This document shows, piece after piece, positions 1-8,442 of a DNA stretch of 36,558 bases (the stretch's first letter is position 1; each line of letters begins with the position of its first letter). The notes beneath the pieces were generated by a model. It saw only the letters and a list, made by a program, of their open reading frames with translations, was not told the DNA's origin and searched no databases. The DNA is taken from assembly GCA_018224385.1 (NCBI GenBank), contig JAGTVB010000344.1, positions 1 through 36,558 of the forward strand, in the 5' to 3' direction. The position numbers and the translations under genes are program-made. This DNA is from Gammaproteobacteria bacterium (lineage in GTDB: Bacteria; Pseudomonadota; Gammaproteobacteria; HK1).

Positions 1-2277
1 CAAAGTCGCCAGCTTCTTACCCAGCTCATCCACGAACACACAGGGATTGTGGCCGTCGCCGACCCACACCAAAGTGCCTCGCCGGGGATCACGAGAGCCT
101 ACGCCAAGTGTCACGACATCACCCACCTTCAGTCGCTTGGCTTGAGTTAACCAGCCTAACCATTCATCGGGGATCGGCCTCGCATTGGTGCGCACAACAG
201 GGCTCATCTCCTTTGCGGCCTTCTGTCTGGCTTTGACAAACGCCTGCTGTTCTTCCCGCGCTTTGACAACTTGAGCGACATTAGCCGCATACAGTGCCTC
301 TTGCTGCGACAACACTGCAGCAAGTTGCCCCTGAACCGCTGCGAACGTGCGGACATCAATGCTTTGCTCACCCTCTATGTGCTCAATGATGCGGTTAACC
401 TCGGCAACGATTTCATGACCGTCTTTGCCGCCTTCTGCAAAAAGCGCCGGCTTTATCTGTGCAATTTGATTTATCAACTGATTCGCAGGGTGAGACTGCG
501 AGGACAAGACCTGCTCATCCATGATGGTGGTCTGGCCCAAAGGAATCGCCAGACGCCGGATCCAAAGTTTCGCGTCCTCGCCGACCAAAGGGTCCTCTAT
601 AATCGTAGTCAAAATCTGATCTAGGAAATCAACGTCATCAAGGCGCTGTTCGGGGATGCAAAGCTTTTCAGTGTCACCCCGGCAAGCCTTCAGAGATGCT
701 AGCAGTCGCTGCCTCAAAGGCGCATGGGCCCTTTCTTGAGGTTGCGGATGAATAGCGGGCTCACTCGTGCCGAGCGCATTCTCACGCTCGCCGCTTGCGC
801 CGTTGGCGGGCACCGAGCTGGCAGACTGCGTGGCTGATTCCACGCGCACTGACGAGCCAACCGTGCTGTCTGTTGTTTGACGCGTGAGTCCGCGTGCCAG
901 CTGCAGCAACGTCCGCGCCGTTCCAGAGGCAGGATTCGGGCTTACTACTCCTGGCCTACTCCCCTCAGGATGGTATGTCCACGATCCCGCGGGCTCCGAT
1001 CGCGCATGCGCGGCTAAACCCGCTTGGTGTAGCCGCTGTGGCGCGGCCAACGCCTCAATGGGTGCTCCCTCTCGTGCACCTGCTGGTTCGAAAGGAAGGC
1101 TGCTTCTCCAACCAAAACTCTCCGCAGGTAATGGTGGCGATCCGTTTGCCGGCCCTGCCGCCTGACCAGGGGCCAACGTGGGCGAAGTCACCCCCCGCGA
1201 CCCATACGACGGGTGCGGACGGCCTACCGGTGTCGGTGCAGTTTCTGGCAGCGCGGCGGCGCCATGGGGCTCAATCCCGCCTTTCCGAGGCACAGCAGCA
1301 GGCGACACGCCCTGTGCGGCAAGCACCGTATTGAGCTCGTCATAGACACCACCAAGCTCGGCAACAACACAATCGTCAAAAACCCGGTAAATAAGCTGCA
1401 TCACCGCTGGCTGGATGTCCGACTCACGCAAAGCATTGCGAAAAGCATGACAAACCGCCGCTGGTCCCACGGGATTATTCGCCTTATCCACCGGCGCCTG
1501 AGCGCTGCAAGAAAAGCGCTGTTCAATCTCTGTCAGGAGCCGCTGATAGCGAGGCTCTGCCTTCGCTATGATTTCTCCAATCGCCAGCAGGTCTTCAAGG
1601 TCTTCCTTGTCCAACAGCGATAGCTCAGCTGGACAGGCCGCTTCGGGCTGTTGTTCCGGAGTGCCTTGGCTCTTCCCCAGGCGATTGAAGCCGTCCAGCA
1701 GATTGTCAGAAAACATACGCTCGATGAGGCCCCTTAATTTCTCAAGCTCCGTCATCGCGTCGAAATGACAAGACTGCTCCAGATTGTTACTGGCCTGGCG
1801 AGCAGCTAACAAAAGCCGCTCATTGATGTTCTCGAAAAAGGATCGGATGAGGGGGAGAAGCCGTCTTGACAACACCTCCCGGGAAAGCGCAACCATCGCC
1901 TCGTCAGTGCTTGCCTCTGCCGGCGGACCGGGATGCGAGGTTATTCGAGCGAGCCCCTCGAGCACCTTCAGGACTGCAGCGTCAGGATTCGAGAAGGCGA
2001 CTCCCAGGCCGCCCTCGAAAGCGCGCGCGACAACCGCGTGCAGCTGAAAATGTTTTGAACCTGGCCCAATCGGCACAGAAAAATCGATGGTGGCAGCGGT
2101 GCCCTTGTGGACCAATGCGGGGTTGGCGAATGGAGCTTGAGCCGCGTCATCGAGCGGCGTCAAAAACATGCCGCCAGTGCAAAAGTCGCGAATCTTACAA
2201 GCGCACGAGCCAAAGCTGCCCACCGTTATCATGGCATCGAGGTGCAGTGGGTGGCGGGGATGAGCGCGTCGTTCCAC
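1..2277 (-). CDS. DUF1631-family protein with N-terminal PilZ-like domain (3' end outside window)
   Basis: One minus-strand frame is open from about 2328 to the window edge, with no stop for over 750 codons. The first ~110 residues look PilZ-like: an ERRAHPRH basic stretch, then a KIRDFCTGGMFL motif and a short beta-rich segment ending near GGLGVAFSNPD. A mainly helical part follows (about residues 120-320). Next comes a low-complexity linker rich in Ala, Pro, Gly and Ser (about 320-520). A second conserved-looking part then runs to the edge (WIRRLAIP, RPIPDEWLGWLTQAKRLKVG, LVWVGDGHNPCVFVDELG). This layout fits the DUF1631 family, from memory. The role is unknown; PilZ domains often bind cyclic di-GMP, but that is not shown here. 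GTG at 2277 is the only usual start codon in the open stretch and has no clear ribosome site. A good AAGGAG lies about 40 bases further upstream, so the start is uncertain. Confidence 0.75.
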   Translation of the reverse strand, partial: MERRAHPRHPLHLDAMITVGSFGSCACKIRDFCTGGMFLTPLDDAAQAPFANPALVHKGTAATIDFSVPIGPGSKHFQLHAVVARAFEGGLGVAFSNPDAAVLKVLEGLARITSHPGPPAEASTDEAMVALSREVLSRRLLPLIRSFFENINERLLLAARQASNNLEQSCHFDAMTELEKLRGLIERMFSDNLLDGFNRLGKSQGTPEQQPEAACPAELSLLDKEDLEDLLAIGEIIAKAEPRYQRLLTEIEQRFSCSAQAPVDKANNPVGPAAVCHAFRNALRESDIQPAVMQLIYRVFDDCVVAELGGVYDELNTVLAAQGVSPAAVPRKGGIEPHGAAALPETAPTPVGRPHPSYGSRGVTSPTLAPGQAAGPANGSPPLPAESFGWRSSLPFEPAGAREGAPIEALAAPQRLHQAGLAAHARSEPAGSWTYHPEGSRPGVVSPNPASGTARTLLQLARGLTRQTTDSTVGSSVRVESATQSASSVPANGASGERENALGTSEPAIHPQPQERAHAPLRQRLLASLKACRGDTEKLCIPEQRLDDVDFLDQILTTIIEDPLVGEDAKLWIRRLAIPLGQTTIMDEQVLSSQSHPANQLINQIAQIKPALFAEGGKDGHEIVAEVNRIIEHIEGEQSIDVRTFAAVQGQLAAVLSQQEALYAANVAQVVKAREEQQAFVKARQKAAKEMSPVVRTNARPIPDEWLGWLTQAKRLKVGDVVTLGVGSRDPRRGTLVWVGDGHNPCVFVDELGKKLATL

Positions 2278-2448
2278 GACCGGGGCTTGATAGGAGGCTC
2301 TAAAAACGTCGGGTGAGCTGACTCCTTCTTATCGGCAACAAGCGACCACGGCTTTAGAAACGGCCTCCCCTTTCCCGCCGCAAGGGAGCGGTTACGGGAA
2401 GCCGACCTCTCGCCACGAGACGGTTTGGCTCCGCAGAGAGCTGAGTAC

Positions 2449-2913
2449 TCACCTCAAGCGGAGCACCAACTCTAGCATTTCCTGTGCGTGCCTTCCGGGC
2501 GACACCCCATACCGGGCATAGCGTATAATCCCATGCCGATCGATGATGAAAGTGGATCGAAGAATACTCAGCACCCTAATACCGTGCTTCTCTTTCTCCT
2601 GTAACACACCATAACTTGAACAAGCCTCACCCTCGACGTCCGCCAGCAGGTGAATCTTCAGCCCGAACTTGTCGCGAAACGCTTGATGACTGAAACAATC
2701 GTCCTGACTGATTCCAATTACCCAGGCTCCTGCCTCCTCAAAGGCATCGAGAAGCTCAGAAAACTCGGTAGCCTGAAGCGTACAGCCCGGTGTATCGTCC
2801 TTAGGGTAGAAATACAGCACGAGGATTTTGTCGGAGAAATCCGTAAGTGCCTTCATCTCCATATCTGCGTTCGGCAGCCAAAACTCAGGAGCGCGGTCCC
2901 CAGCCTTCAGCAT
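2449..2913 (-). CDS. bcp: Peroxiredoxin, Bcp/PrxQ type
   Basis: A thiol peroxidase of the AhpC/TSA fold that reduces hydrogen peroxide and organic peroxides in the cytoplasm. The peroxidatic site PKDDTPGCT is clear, with Cys44 when counted from the ATG at 2913. That ATG is preferred over GTG 2922 because a GGAGG lies eight bases before it. The length (154 aa) is normal. The usual resolving cysteine five residues after the peroxidatic one is missing: the sequence reads CTLQATEF. Other cysteines are Cys73, in DDCFSH where the family normally has DS, and Cys98. The enzyme may therefore be a 1-Cys type or use an unusual partner cysteine. It is transcribed toward the DUF1631 gene, with a gap of about 170 bases, and divergently from the HDAC-like gene. 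Confidence 0.92.
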   Translation of the reverse strand: MLKAGDRAPEFWLPNADMEMKALTDFSDKILVLYFYPKDDTPGCTLQATEFSELLDAFEEAGAWVIGISQDDCFSHQAFRDKFGLKIHLLADVEGEACSSYGVLQEKEKHGIRVLSILRSTFIIDRHGIIRYARYGVSPGRHAQEMLELVLRLR

Positions 2914-3221
2914 GGTCTCCACCTCCGCGGCATAGGTGAGGTAACCGGAATGGCAAATCAGCCAAGAGGAGGGTTAGGACGTAGTCCGCTCTAACATAAC
3001 CCTGGAATGCCCCTCGGCGTCCCTTAGCTCCAAAGGCGCCTATCGACAGCGCCACCTTGGGACACGAATCCTAGTGAATGGCGCCTTGGGATGCAAAGCT
3101 TTCTTGCCGCGTCGGCGTCTGATGCGCCATGTTGTGGTCGTCTAGGCTTTATCATCGCCATCACCTAGGTCATAAGAGACAACGGACACATTCTCCAATA
3201 TTTTGCAAGGGGTTCCATGCT
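2914..3221. other. Intergenic region between divergent bcp and HDAC-like genes
   Basis: About 308 bases that must hold the promoters for both divergent genes. I cannot pick a convincing pair of -35 and -10 boxes. Around 3046-3100 two short near-repeats of the form GGCGCC...TTGGGA occur, which may be regulatory or chance. No coding potential is supported. The open frame that extends the HDAC-like gene back to 3129 carries no ribosome site. Confidence 0.4.
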
Positions 3222-4181
3222 ATGAGTGCGCAAGGCAAAGTCTGCGTGTATATCGGGGAAGGACTCAGGCGTTATGGGTTCGGCCAAGGGCACCCCTTCG
3301 GTCCCGACCGTATGGACGCGTTCTGGAGCAACGTACTAAAAGAGGATCTCGAACAAGCGGTGTGCGTACTCGAGCCGAAACAGGCAACAGTCGATGATCT
3401 TCAACGCTTCCATACTAAAGGCTATGTGGAGCGCGTCATCGCCCAGTCCCAGACCGGTGCTGGCCTACTCGACTATGGTGACACACCCGCCTTCAAGGGT
3501 ATTTTTGAAGCGGCTTCGTTCGTCGTCGGCACCACTGTGGATGCCTGTGAGCGGCTGATGACAGGAGCCTGCCTACGAGCATTCACGCCGATCGGCGGAC
3601 TCCATCACGCACGCCGAGACTCGGCTGGAGGGTTTTGCGTGTTCAATGATCCAGGCGTCGCCGTAGAAACGCTCCGTACGCGTTTTGGGCTGCATCGATT
3701 CGCGTATGTTGACATAGACGCGCACCACGGTGACGGCATGTACTACGCGTTTGCTGAGGATCCCGATGTGTTCATTGCAGACATCCACGAAGATGGACGC
3801 TTTCTGTACCCGGGCACAGGCCAGGCGACAGAAACGGGAACTGGAGCCGCGACCGGCACTAAGCTCAATATTCCGATGCTACCGGATGCTGATGATGCCT
3901 CCTTCATGCAAGCCTGGGCTAAGGTCGAAGACTTCGTGGATCATGCCCGACCCGAGTTTATCTTCTTGCAGTGCGGCGCAGATAGCCTGGCGGGTGACCC
4001 CATCACTCATCTGCGTTATACCGCCGCAGCACACGCCCACGCGGCCCGAAGACTGTGTACCTTAGCCGACAAACACTGCCATGGCCGACTGCTCGCAATG
4101 GGCGGAGGAGGGTATAATCGACATAACCTTGCCATCGCGTGGACCGCCGTGGTAAGGAGTCTCCTGGCGAGTAGGGCATGA
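3222..4181 (+). CDS. Histone deacetylase-fold hydrolase (AcuC / acetylpolyamine amidohydrolase family)
   Basis: A zinc-dependent amidohydrolase of the arginase/HDAC fold, 319 aa from ATG 3222. This start is preceded by GCAAGGGG nine bases upstream and fits the family; an upstream ATG at 3129 adds only a basic, unrelated-looking tail. Visible active-site motifs are GGLHHA (His128-His129), DIDAHHGDG (zinc ligands Asp166 and His168), CGADSLAGDP (third ligand Asp254) and GGGGYN (Tyr298, transition-state tyrosine). All catalytic positions of the family are present, so it should be active. Bacterial members remove acetyl groups from proteins such as acetyl-CoA synthetase, or from polyamines; the substrate here cannot be read from sequence. 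It stands alone between bcp and glyA. A sirtuin gene further along the window is a second, unrelated deacylase. Confidence 0.9.
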   Translation: MSAQGKVCVYIGEGLRRYGFGQGHPFGPDRMDAFWSNVLKEDLEQAVCVLEPKQATVDDLQRFHTKGYVERVIAQSQTGAGLLDYGDTPAFKGIFEAASFVVGTTVDACERLMTGACLRAFTPIGGLHHARRDSAGGFCVFNDPGVAVETLRTRFGLHRFAYVDIDAHHGDGMYYAFAEDPDVFIADIHEDGRFLYPGTGQATETGTGAATGTKLNIPMLPDADDASFMQAWAKVEDFVDHARPEFIFLQCGADSLAGDPITHLRYTAAAHAHAARRLCTLADKHCHGRLLAMGGGGYNRHNLAIAWTAVVRSLLASRA

Positions 4182-4199
4182 CATTTATTGGCGCACGAG

Positions 4200-4330
4200 C
4201 ACTTGAACCGGTTGCAGAACATGTTGAAGCACCGGCACAAAATGGCTGGACGCCGAGGCGAAACCCCGCGATGCCACGCACAGTAGTTTTATTTTTGGTC
4301 ATGGCCGAATTTTCTAAGGCAGCTTCTTAA
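4200..4330 (-). repeat. Possible degenerate copy of the MITE-like element
   Basis: The end next to glyA, read on the minus strand from about 4330, is AAGAAGCTGCCTTAGAAAAT. It resembles the terminus of the clear copy at 14894-15042 (AAGAAGCTTTTTTAAAAATG). The other end, near the stop codon of the HDAC-like gene, is not clearly matched. The location between two genes is typical of the family. The remaining intergenic bases contain no ORF. The glyA ribosome site GGAGAA follows the element directly. Confidence 0.35.
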
Positions 4331-4344
4331 TTCTTGGAGAAGAC

Positions 4345-5658
4345 ATGTTTTCAAAAGACATGACGATCGCGGGCTTCGATGAAGCACTGTGGAATGCGAT
4401 GTTAGCCGAGCAGCGTCGCCAGGAAGAACATGTCGAACTTATTGCGTCGGAAAACTACGCCAGCCCCCGCGTGCTGCAGGCGCAGGGGTCGGTACTCACC
4501 AATAAGTATGCGGAAGGCTATCCAGGACGACGTTACTATGGCGGCTGTGAGCATGTGGATGTTGCCGAGCAGCTCGCCATTGAGCGTGTGAGGCAATTGT
4601 TCAAGGCCGATTACGCGAACGTACAGCCGCACTCCGGTTCCCAAGCAAATTTGGCTGTGTACCTGGCGCTGGCTGAGCCGGGAGATACGATTTTAGGAAT
4701 GAGTCTCGCGGATGGTGGCCATCTGACGCACGGCGCTAAGGTTAATTTCTCAGGGCGGCTTTTTCGGGCCGTGCAATATGGACTGGACCCCGGCATCGGC
4801 ACAATCGATTATGACCAGGTCACGGAGCTGGCGCAGGAGCACAGGCCTAAAATCATCATCGCGGGATTTTCGGCTTACTCGCGAGTCGTGGACTGGGAGC
4901 GATTTCGCGCAATAGCGGATGCGGTGAGCGCCTACCTTGTTGTCGACATGGCACATGTGGCGGGGCTGATCGCTGCCGGGCTCTATCCCAACCCCGTGCC
5001 GGTAGCCGATGTGACCACTTCCACAACCCACAAGACTTTGCGCGGTCCGCGGGGAGGACTTATCCTGGCACGTGCCAATCAAGACGTTACCAAAAAGCTC
5101 AACTCGCTGGTTTTCCCCGGTACTCAGGGTGGTCCGCTCATGCATGTCATCGCGGCAAAAGCAGTCGCCTTCAAAGAAGCCATGGAGCCGGAATTTAAGG
5201 ACTACCAGGCACGCACCATACACAATGCGCGCACAATGGCGGGAGTGTTTCTAGATCGCGGGTACAACATCGTCTCCGGCGGAACCGATAACCACTTGAT
5301 GCTTGTCGATTTAGTGAACCGCGACTTTACCGGAAAGGCTGCCGAAGAAGCCTTGGGTCGAGCAAATATCACGGTCAACAAAAACGCCGTGCCCAACGAT
5401 CCCCGCTCCCCTTTCATTACCAGCGGCATCCGTTTGGGAACTGCGGCAATCACCACGCGCGGCTTTCAGACGCGCGAGATACGCATGATCACCAATTACA
5501 TCTGCGATATCCTTGATGATATCGGTAACGAGAACGTTATGCTGGAAGTGCGCAGGGAAGTGCTCACGCTCTGCCAGCGATTCCCGGTCTACGACCCCGA
5601 CCTGTTTCAATCTGCGCAGGATGAGGTCGTCCACGGCTCGGCCGAGAGTCTGCCCTAA
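4345..5658 (+). CDS. glyA: Serine hydroxymethyltransferase
   Basis: A PLP enzyme that converts serine and tetrahydrofolate to glycine and 5,10-methylene-tetrahydrofolate; the main source of one-carbon units. At 437 aa it is slightly longer than the usual ~417-420. Family signatures are clear: [10 protein letters not shown] near residue 31, [15 protein letters not shown] (residues 53-67), [12 protein letters not shown] (201-212) and the PLP-lysine motif [15 protein letters not shown] with Lys230. The start ATG at 4345 follows GGAGAA at good spacing; MTIAG six residues later is also possible. The gene is followed by nrdR after only three bases, a common gammaproteobacterial arrangement, so the two are very likely co-transcribed. 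Confidence 0.97.
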   Translation: MFSKDMTIAGFDEALWNAMLAEQRRQEEHVELIASENYASPRVLQAQGSVLTNKYAEGYPGRRYYGGCEHVDVAEQLAIERVRQLFKADYANVQPHSGSQANLAVYLALAEPGDTILGMSLADGGHLTHGAKVNFSGRLFRAVQYGLDPGIGTIDYDQVTELAQEHRPKIIIAGFSAYSRVVDWERFRAIADAVSAYLVVDMAHVAGLIAAGLYPNPVPVADVTTSTTHKTLRGPRGGLILARANQDVTKKLNSLVFPGTQGGPLMHVIAAKAVAFKEAMEPEFKDYQARTIHNARTMAGVFLDRGYNIVSGGTDNHLMLVDLVNRDFTGKAAEEALGRANITVNKNAVPNDPRSPFITSGIRLGTAAITTRGFQTREIRMITNYICDILDDIGNENVMLEVRREVLTLCQRFPVYDPDLFQSAQDEVVHGSAESLP

Positions 5659-5661
5659 TTC

Positions 5662-6162
5662 ATGCATTGTCCGTTTTGCGGCATGGGCAATACGCGGGTC
5701 ATCGACTCGCGCTTGGTCGGTGGCGGCAATCAGGTTAGGAGACGCCGGGAATGCGCCGCGTGCAAAGAACGCTTCACAACGTCCGAGCGGGCCGATCTCA
5801 GCTTGCCGCGAGTCATAAAACGAGACGGCAGCCGCGTGCCGTTCAACGAGGAAAAGCTGCGGGCGGGGCTGCTAAGAGCACTGGAGAAGCGTCCCGTATC
5901 AAGCGATCGGTTTGAGGCTGCGATTGGCCGCATTTTGCACGAGGTGATCTCGAGCGGCGAACGCGAGATCGGCTCGCGCCAAATCGGCGAATATGTGATG
6001 GAGCAGTTGCGTGAGATGGACGAAATCGCATACGTGCGGTTTGCTTCCGTCTATCGTAGCTTTCAGGACATCAATGAGTTTCGCGAGGAAATCGAGCGGT
6101 TGCAGAAAGAGCCGTCGCTGGCGTTGAAGCGCCAACAGCTCTCCTTGCTCCCCGAGAAGTAA
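5662..6162 (+). CDS. nrdR: Transcriptional repressor NrdR
   Basis: A nucleotide-sensing repressor of ribonucleotide reductase genes. The N-terminal zinc ribbon has Cys3, Cys6, Cys31 and Cys34 (MHCPFCG...ECAACKERF). An ATP-cone domain follows from about residue 48 ([19 protein letters not shown]), with the ending [11 protein letters not shown] typical of the family. The length of 166 aa is slightly above the common ~150. It starts three bases after the glyA stop and is followed by ribD after 81 bases, the classic glyA/nrdR/rib order. No NrdR box was searched for systematically in this window, and no nrd gene is present. Confidence 0.96.
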   Translation: MHCPFCGMGNTRVIDSRLVGGGNQVRRRRECAACKERFTTSERADLSLPRVIKRDGSRVPFNEEKLRAGLLRALEKRPVSSDRFEAAIGRILHEVISSGEREIGSRQIGEYVMEQLREMDEIAYVRFASVYRSFQDINEFREEIERLQKEPSLALKRQQLSLLPEK

Positions 6163-6243
6163 CCTTCGCCTTTCGAGCCTACTTTTACGGGTTAGCCGCT
6201 CTGTTTCCCGGGAAAGTGGCGCGTTCGACTGCTGAGTCACCCG

Positions 6244-7365
6244 ATGTACCGACCTGTGGATGCCCGTGAGGACCGTCGCCATATGGCGCGTGCCCTTGAA
6301 TTGGCCAAGAGAGGCTTATACACCACCGATCCCAATCCCCGGGTAGGCTGCGTTGTGGTGCGTGATACGCATGTGGTTGGGGAGGGCTGGCACGAGTATG
6401 CTGGCGGACCCCACGCCGAAATCAGCGCACTTGCAAGAGCAGGCGAATCGGCACGCGGGGCGACCGCCTATGTCACTCTGGAACCCTGCTGTCACCAGGG
6501 ACGAACAGCGCCGTGTACCGAGGCCCTAATCCGTGCAGGTGTGCGGCGGGTTGTTGCCGCGATGGTCGACCCGAACCCGCAGGTTGCGGGGCAAGGACTG
6601 CGGCTCCTCGAGGCTGGAGGAATTCTCGTGGAATGCGGGATACTGGAACGGGAAGCAAGAACGCTGAACGTCGGCTTTGTCTCTCGAATGCGGCACGGTC
6701 GGCCTTTCGTGCGCTGCAAGTTAGCTATGAGCCTGGATGGCCGCACGGCCATGGCCACGGGGGAAAGCCAATGGATTACCGGTGGGCCAGCACGCCGAGA
6801 TGTACAACGACTACGGGCACGCAGCTCGGCCATATTAACCGGCATTGGAACCGTGCTGGCCGACGACCCGTCCCTTACCGTGCGCTGGCAGGAGCTCAAT
6901 GAATCACCAACGCCTGCACGCCAGCCGCTGCGCGTCGTGCTCGACCCCCAGTTGCAGATCTCCCCGAGCGCACGGCTGCTGCAGCTACCGGGACGGACAC
7001 TGATCGTCACCACAGGCGATCCGGGTTACCGCAGGATCAAGCGCCTCGCCGCCGGTGCCGAGGTCGTGCCTCTGCCGGGAACGCCTGATGCCATTGATCT
7101 TAGCGCCCTCATGACCTTGCTTTCGGATCGCGCTGCAAACGAAGTGCTGCTCGAGAGCGGGGCGACGCTAAGCGGCGCGATGCTGCGTGCCGGGCTGATC
7201 GATGAATTGGTCATCTATGCCGCGCCCATACTCCTGGGAAGCGCGGCCCGTGGACTCTTTCAGCTCCCTGAGCTCCATCGTATGGAGCAACGCATCGCCC
7301 TCAAAATCAACGATATTCGGGCGGTTGGAGAAGACTGGAGAATTACCGCGCAGATACAGGATTAG
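6244..7365 (+). CDS. ribD: Bifunctional riboflavin biosynthesis deaminase/reductase RibD
   Basis: Carries out the second and third steps of riboflavin synthesis: deamination of the pyrimidine, then NADPH-dependent reduction of its ribosyl side chain. The N-terminal cytidine-deaminase-like domain has zinc ligands His57 (PHAEI), Cys82 and Cys91 (PCCHQGRTAPC) and the catalytic Glu59. The C-terminal reductase domain begins near residue 155 (RPFVRCKLAMSLDGRTAM) and has the GIGTVLADDPSLTVR signature. The length of 373 aa is normal. Start ATG 6244 agrees with family N-termini, which begin shortly before MARALELA. It is followed by ribC after 13 bases, so the two form one transcription unit. Confidence 0.97.
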   Translation: MYRPVDAREDRRHMARALELAKRGLYTTDPNPRVGCVVVRDTHVVGEGWHEYAGGPHAEISALARAGESARGATAYVTLEPCCHQGRTAPCTEALIRAGVRRVVAAMVDPNPQVAGQGLRLLEAGGILVECGILEREARTLNVGFVSRMRHGRPFVRCKLAMSLDGRTAMATGESQWITGGPARRDVQRLRARSSAILTGIGTVLADDPSLTVRWQELNESPTPARQPLRVVLDPQLQISPSARLLQLPGRTLIVTTGDPGYRRIKRLAAGAEVVPLPGTPDAIDLSALMTLLSDRAANEVLLESGATLSGAMLRAGLIDELVIYAAPILLGSAARGLFQLPELHRMEQRIALKINDIRAVGEDWRITAQIQD

Positions 7366-7378
7366 GAGATAAACGCCT

Positions 7379-7987
7379 ATGTTCACCGGCATTATTCAGG
7401 CCGTGGGCACGGTTCTTAGCCTAGATTCCGTAGGCACAGAGCGAAGGCTTCGCATTGGGGTCGCAACGCTCGATCAGAGCGATCTTGGCATCGGGCATAG
7501 CGTCGCCGTGAGTGGCGTCTGTCTGACGGTGACCGCCATGACCGATGGAGGCTTCTCAGCAGATGTCTCGACCGAGACGCTCTCGCGTACCGTGCTCGGC
7601 GATCTCGACGTCGGTTCGACCGTCAATCTCGAGAAACCCCTTACGCTCGCCACTCCCCTTGGCGGCCATCTCGTCAGCGGACATGTGGATGGGACCGGCC
7701 GCGTGGTCGGGCGGCGAGCAGAAGGCCAGTCCGTGCGCCTTGAGATCGAGGCGCCGGCCGTGCTCACCCGCTATATCGCAGAGAAAGGTTCGATCTGCGT
7801 GGATGGTGTCAGCCTCACGGTCAATGCGGTCTGGGGAAATCGGTTTGGGGTCAATATCGTGCCCCATACCTTGCGCGCAACCACGCTGGGGGAATACCGG
7901 GGCGGTCGCCGCGTCAACCTGGAAGTGGACATCATCGCCCGCTATTTGGAGCGTCTCCTGTTGGATCAGGAGCTAGCGCGGCCATGA
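7379..7987 (+). CDS. ribC: Riboflavin synthase alpha subunit
   Basis: Final step of riboflavin synthesis: dismutation of two 6,7-dimethyl-8-ribityllumazine molecules. It begins with the family hallmark MFTGIIQAVGTV and contains two lumazine-binding repeats, about residues 1-97 and 98-195, the second starting near GHVDGTGRVVG. At 202 aa it is slightly short of the common ~210 but complete. AGGAG precedes the ATG. The MITE-like repeat at 8010-8224 separates it from ribB, so the rib operon may be split or attenuated there. The symbol follows E. coli K-12 usage; other systems call it ribE. Confidence 0.96.
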   Translation: MFTGIIQAVGTVLSLDSVGTERRLRIGVATLDQSDLGIGHSVAVSGVCLTVTAMTDGGFSADVSTETLSRTVLGDLDVGSTVNLEKPLTLATPLGGHLVSGHVDGTGRVVGRRAEGQSVRLEIEAPAVLTRYIAEKGSICVDGVSLTVNAVWGNRFGVNIVPHTLRATTLGEYRGGRRVNLEVDIIARYLERLLLDQELARP

Positions 7988-8009
7988 TGGGTTACAATCT
8001 TGGTTGCGC

Positions 8010-8224
8010 TTCTGAAGCAGTCTCAAAGATATCGCAAGCGCCGGAGTCGCAAGGCGCACGGCAACGAGTACCCGGCGAGCATGAGGGTTACTCGCCCCGT
8101 CCCTGGGACGCACCCCTGTGTGGGCCCACTTGCCGCTGCTCAAAATGGCTCCTGGCCATGTTGTGCGTAAACGCCACGCAACGCGCGTTATGGCGAGCGC
8201 CGTAGTTTTAAAACGGCTTCTCAA
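8010..8224 (-). repeat. MITE-like interspersed repeat, copy between ribC and ribB
   Basis: A ~215-base non-coding element. Its left end GAAGCAGTCTCAAAGATATC (from 8014) and the reverse complement of its right end GAAGCCGTTTTAAAACTACG (from 8220) form imperfect terminal inverted repeats. They extend inward through a GGCG(C/A) block. On the minus strand it reads GCCATAACGCGCGTTGCG, then GTGCGCCTTGC after the variable centre. The plus-strand copy at 14894 has GCCATAGCTGCGTTGCGCGG and GTGCGCCTTGCTCTGCCGG in the same order. The short ORFs predicted across it have no family likeness. Confidence 0.7.
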
Positions 8225-8442
8225 GGTCGAAGCACTGCTGCAGCGCGCCTTCACAGCTACATTTGCCCGCCACTCGCGCTACCAAGCGGCCAGCGGCCGA
8301 AAGCAGTTAACGCCGCGAAATAGTTCGCGTGCCTTGCCCTCCCGCCTTCATCGCCAGCGGGCGGCCCCCTGAACAGCGTGCAGAGATGTAGCGATAAAGC
8401 GGTAAGCTAGAGAACATTTATTCACGAAAAATCTTTGCTGCT
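8225..8442. other. Leader region of ribB; no FMN riboswitch seen
   Basis: About 218 bases between the repeat element and the ribB start. I looked for the conserved FMN riboswitch (RFN) core, with its AGGGGC and ACCGGCGG segments, and did not find it here or in the ribC-ribB gap. A possible -10-like TAAGCTAGAG stretch lies near 8403, but no good -35 box accompanies it. Nothing else can be supported. Confidence 0.4.

Noticed and set aside
884-1623. Plus-strand ORFs over the DUF1631 gene
   Set aside because: They are shadows of the Ala/Pro-rich linker region; the minus frame is open much further and has family motifs.
3129-3221. Longer start for the HDAC-like gene
   Set aside because: The extra 31 residues are basic and unlike the family, with no ribosome site, whereas ATG 3222 has GCAAGGGG at good spacing.
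8118-8372. 84-codon ORF between ribC and ribB
   Set aside because: It runs across the MITE-like repeat, is basic and featureless, and has no ribosome site.
7988-8442. FMN riboswitch before ribB
   Set aside because: The conserved RFN segments were not found; the structure seen is the interspersed repeat.
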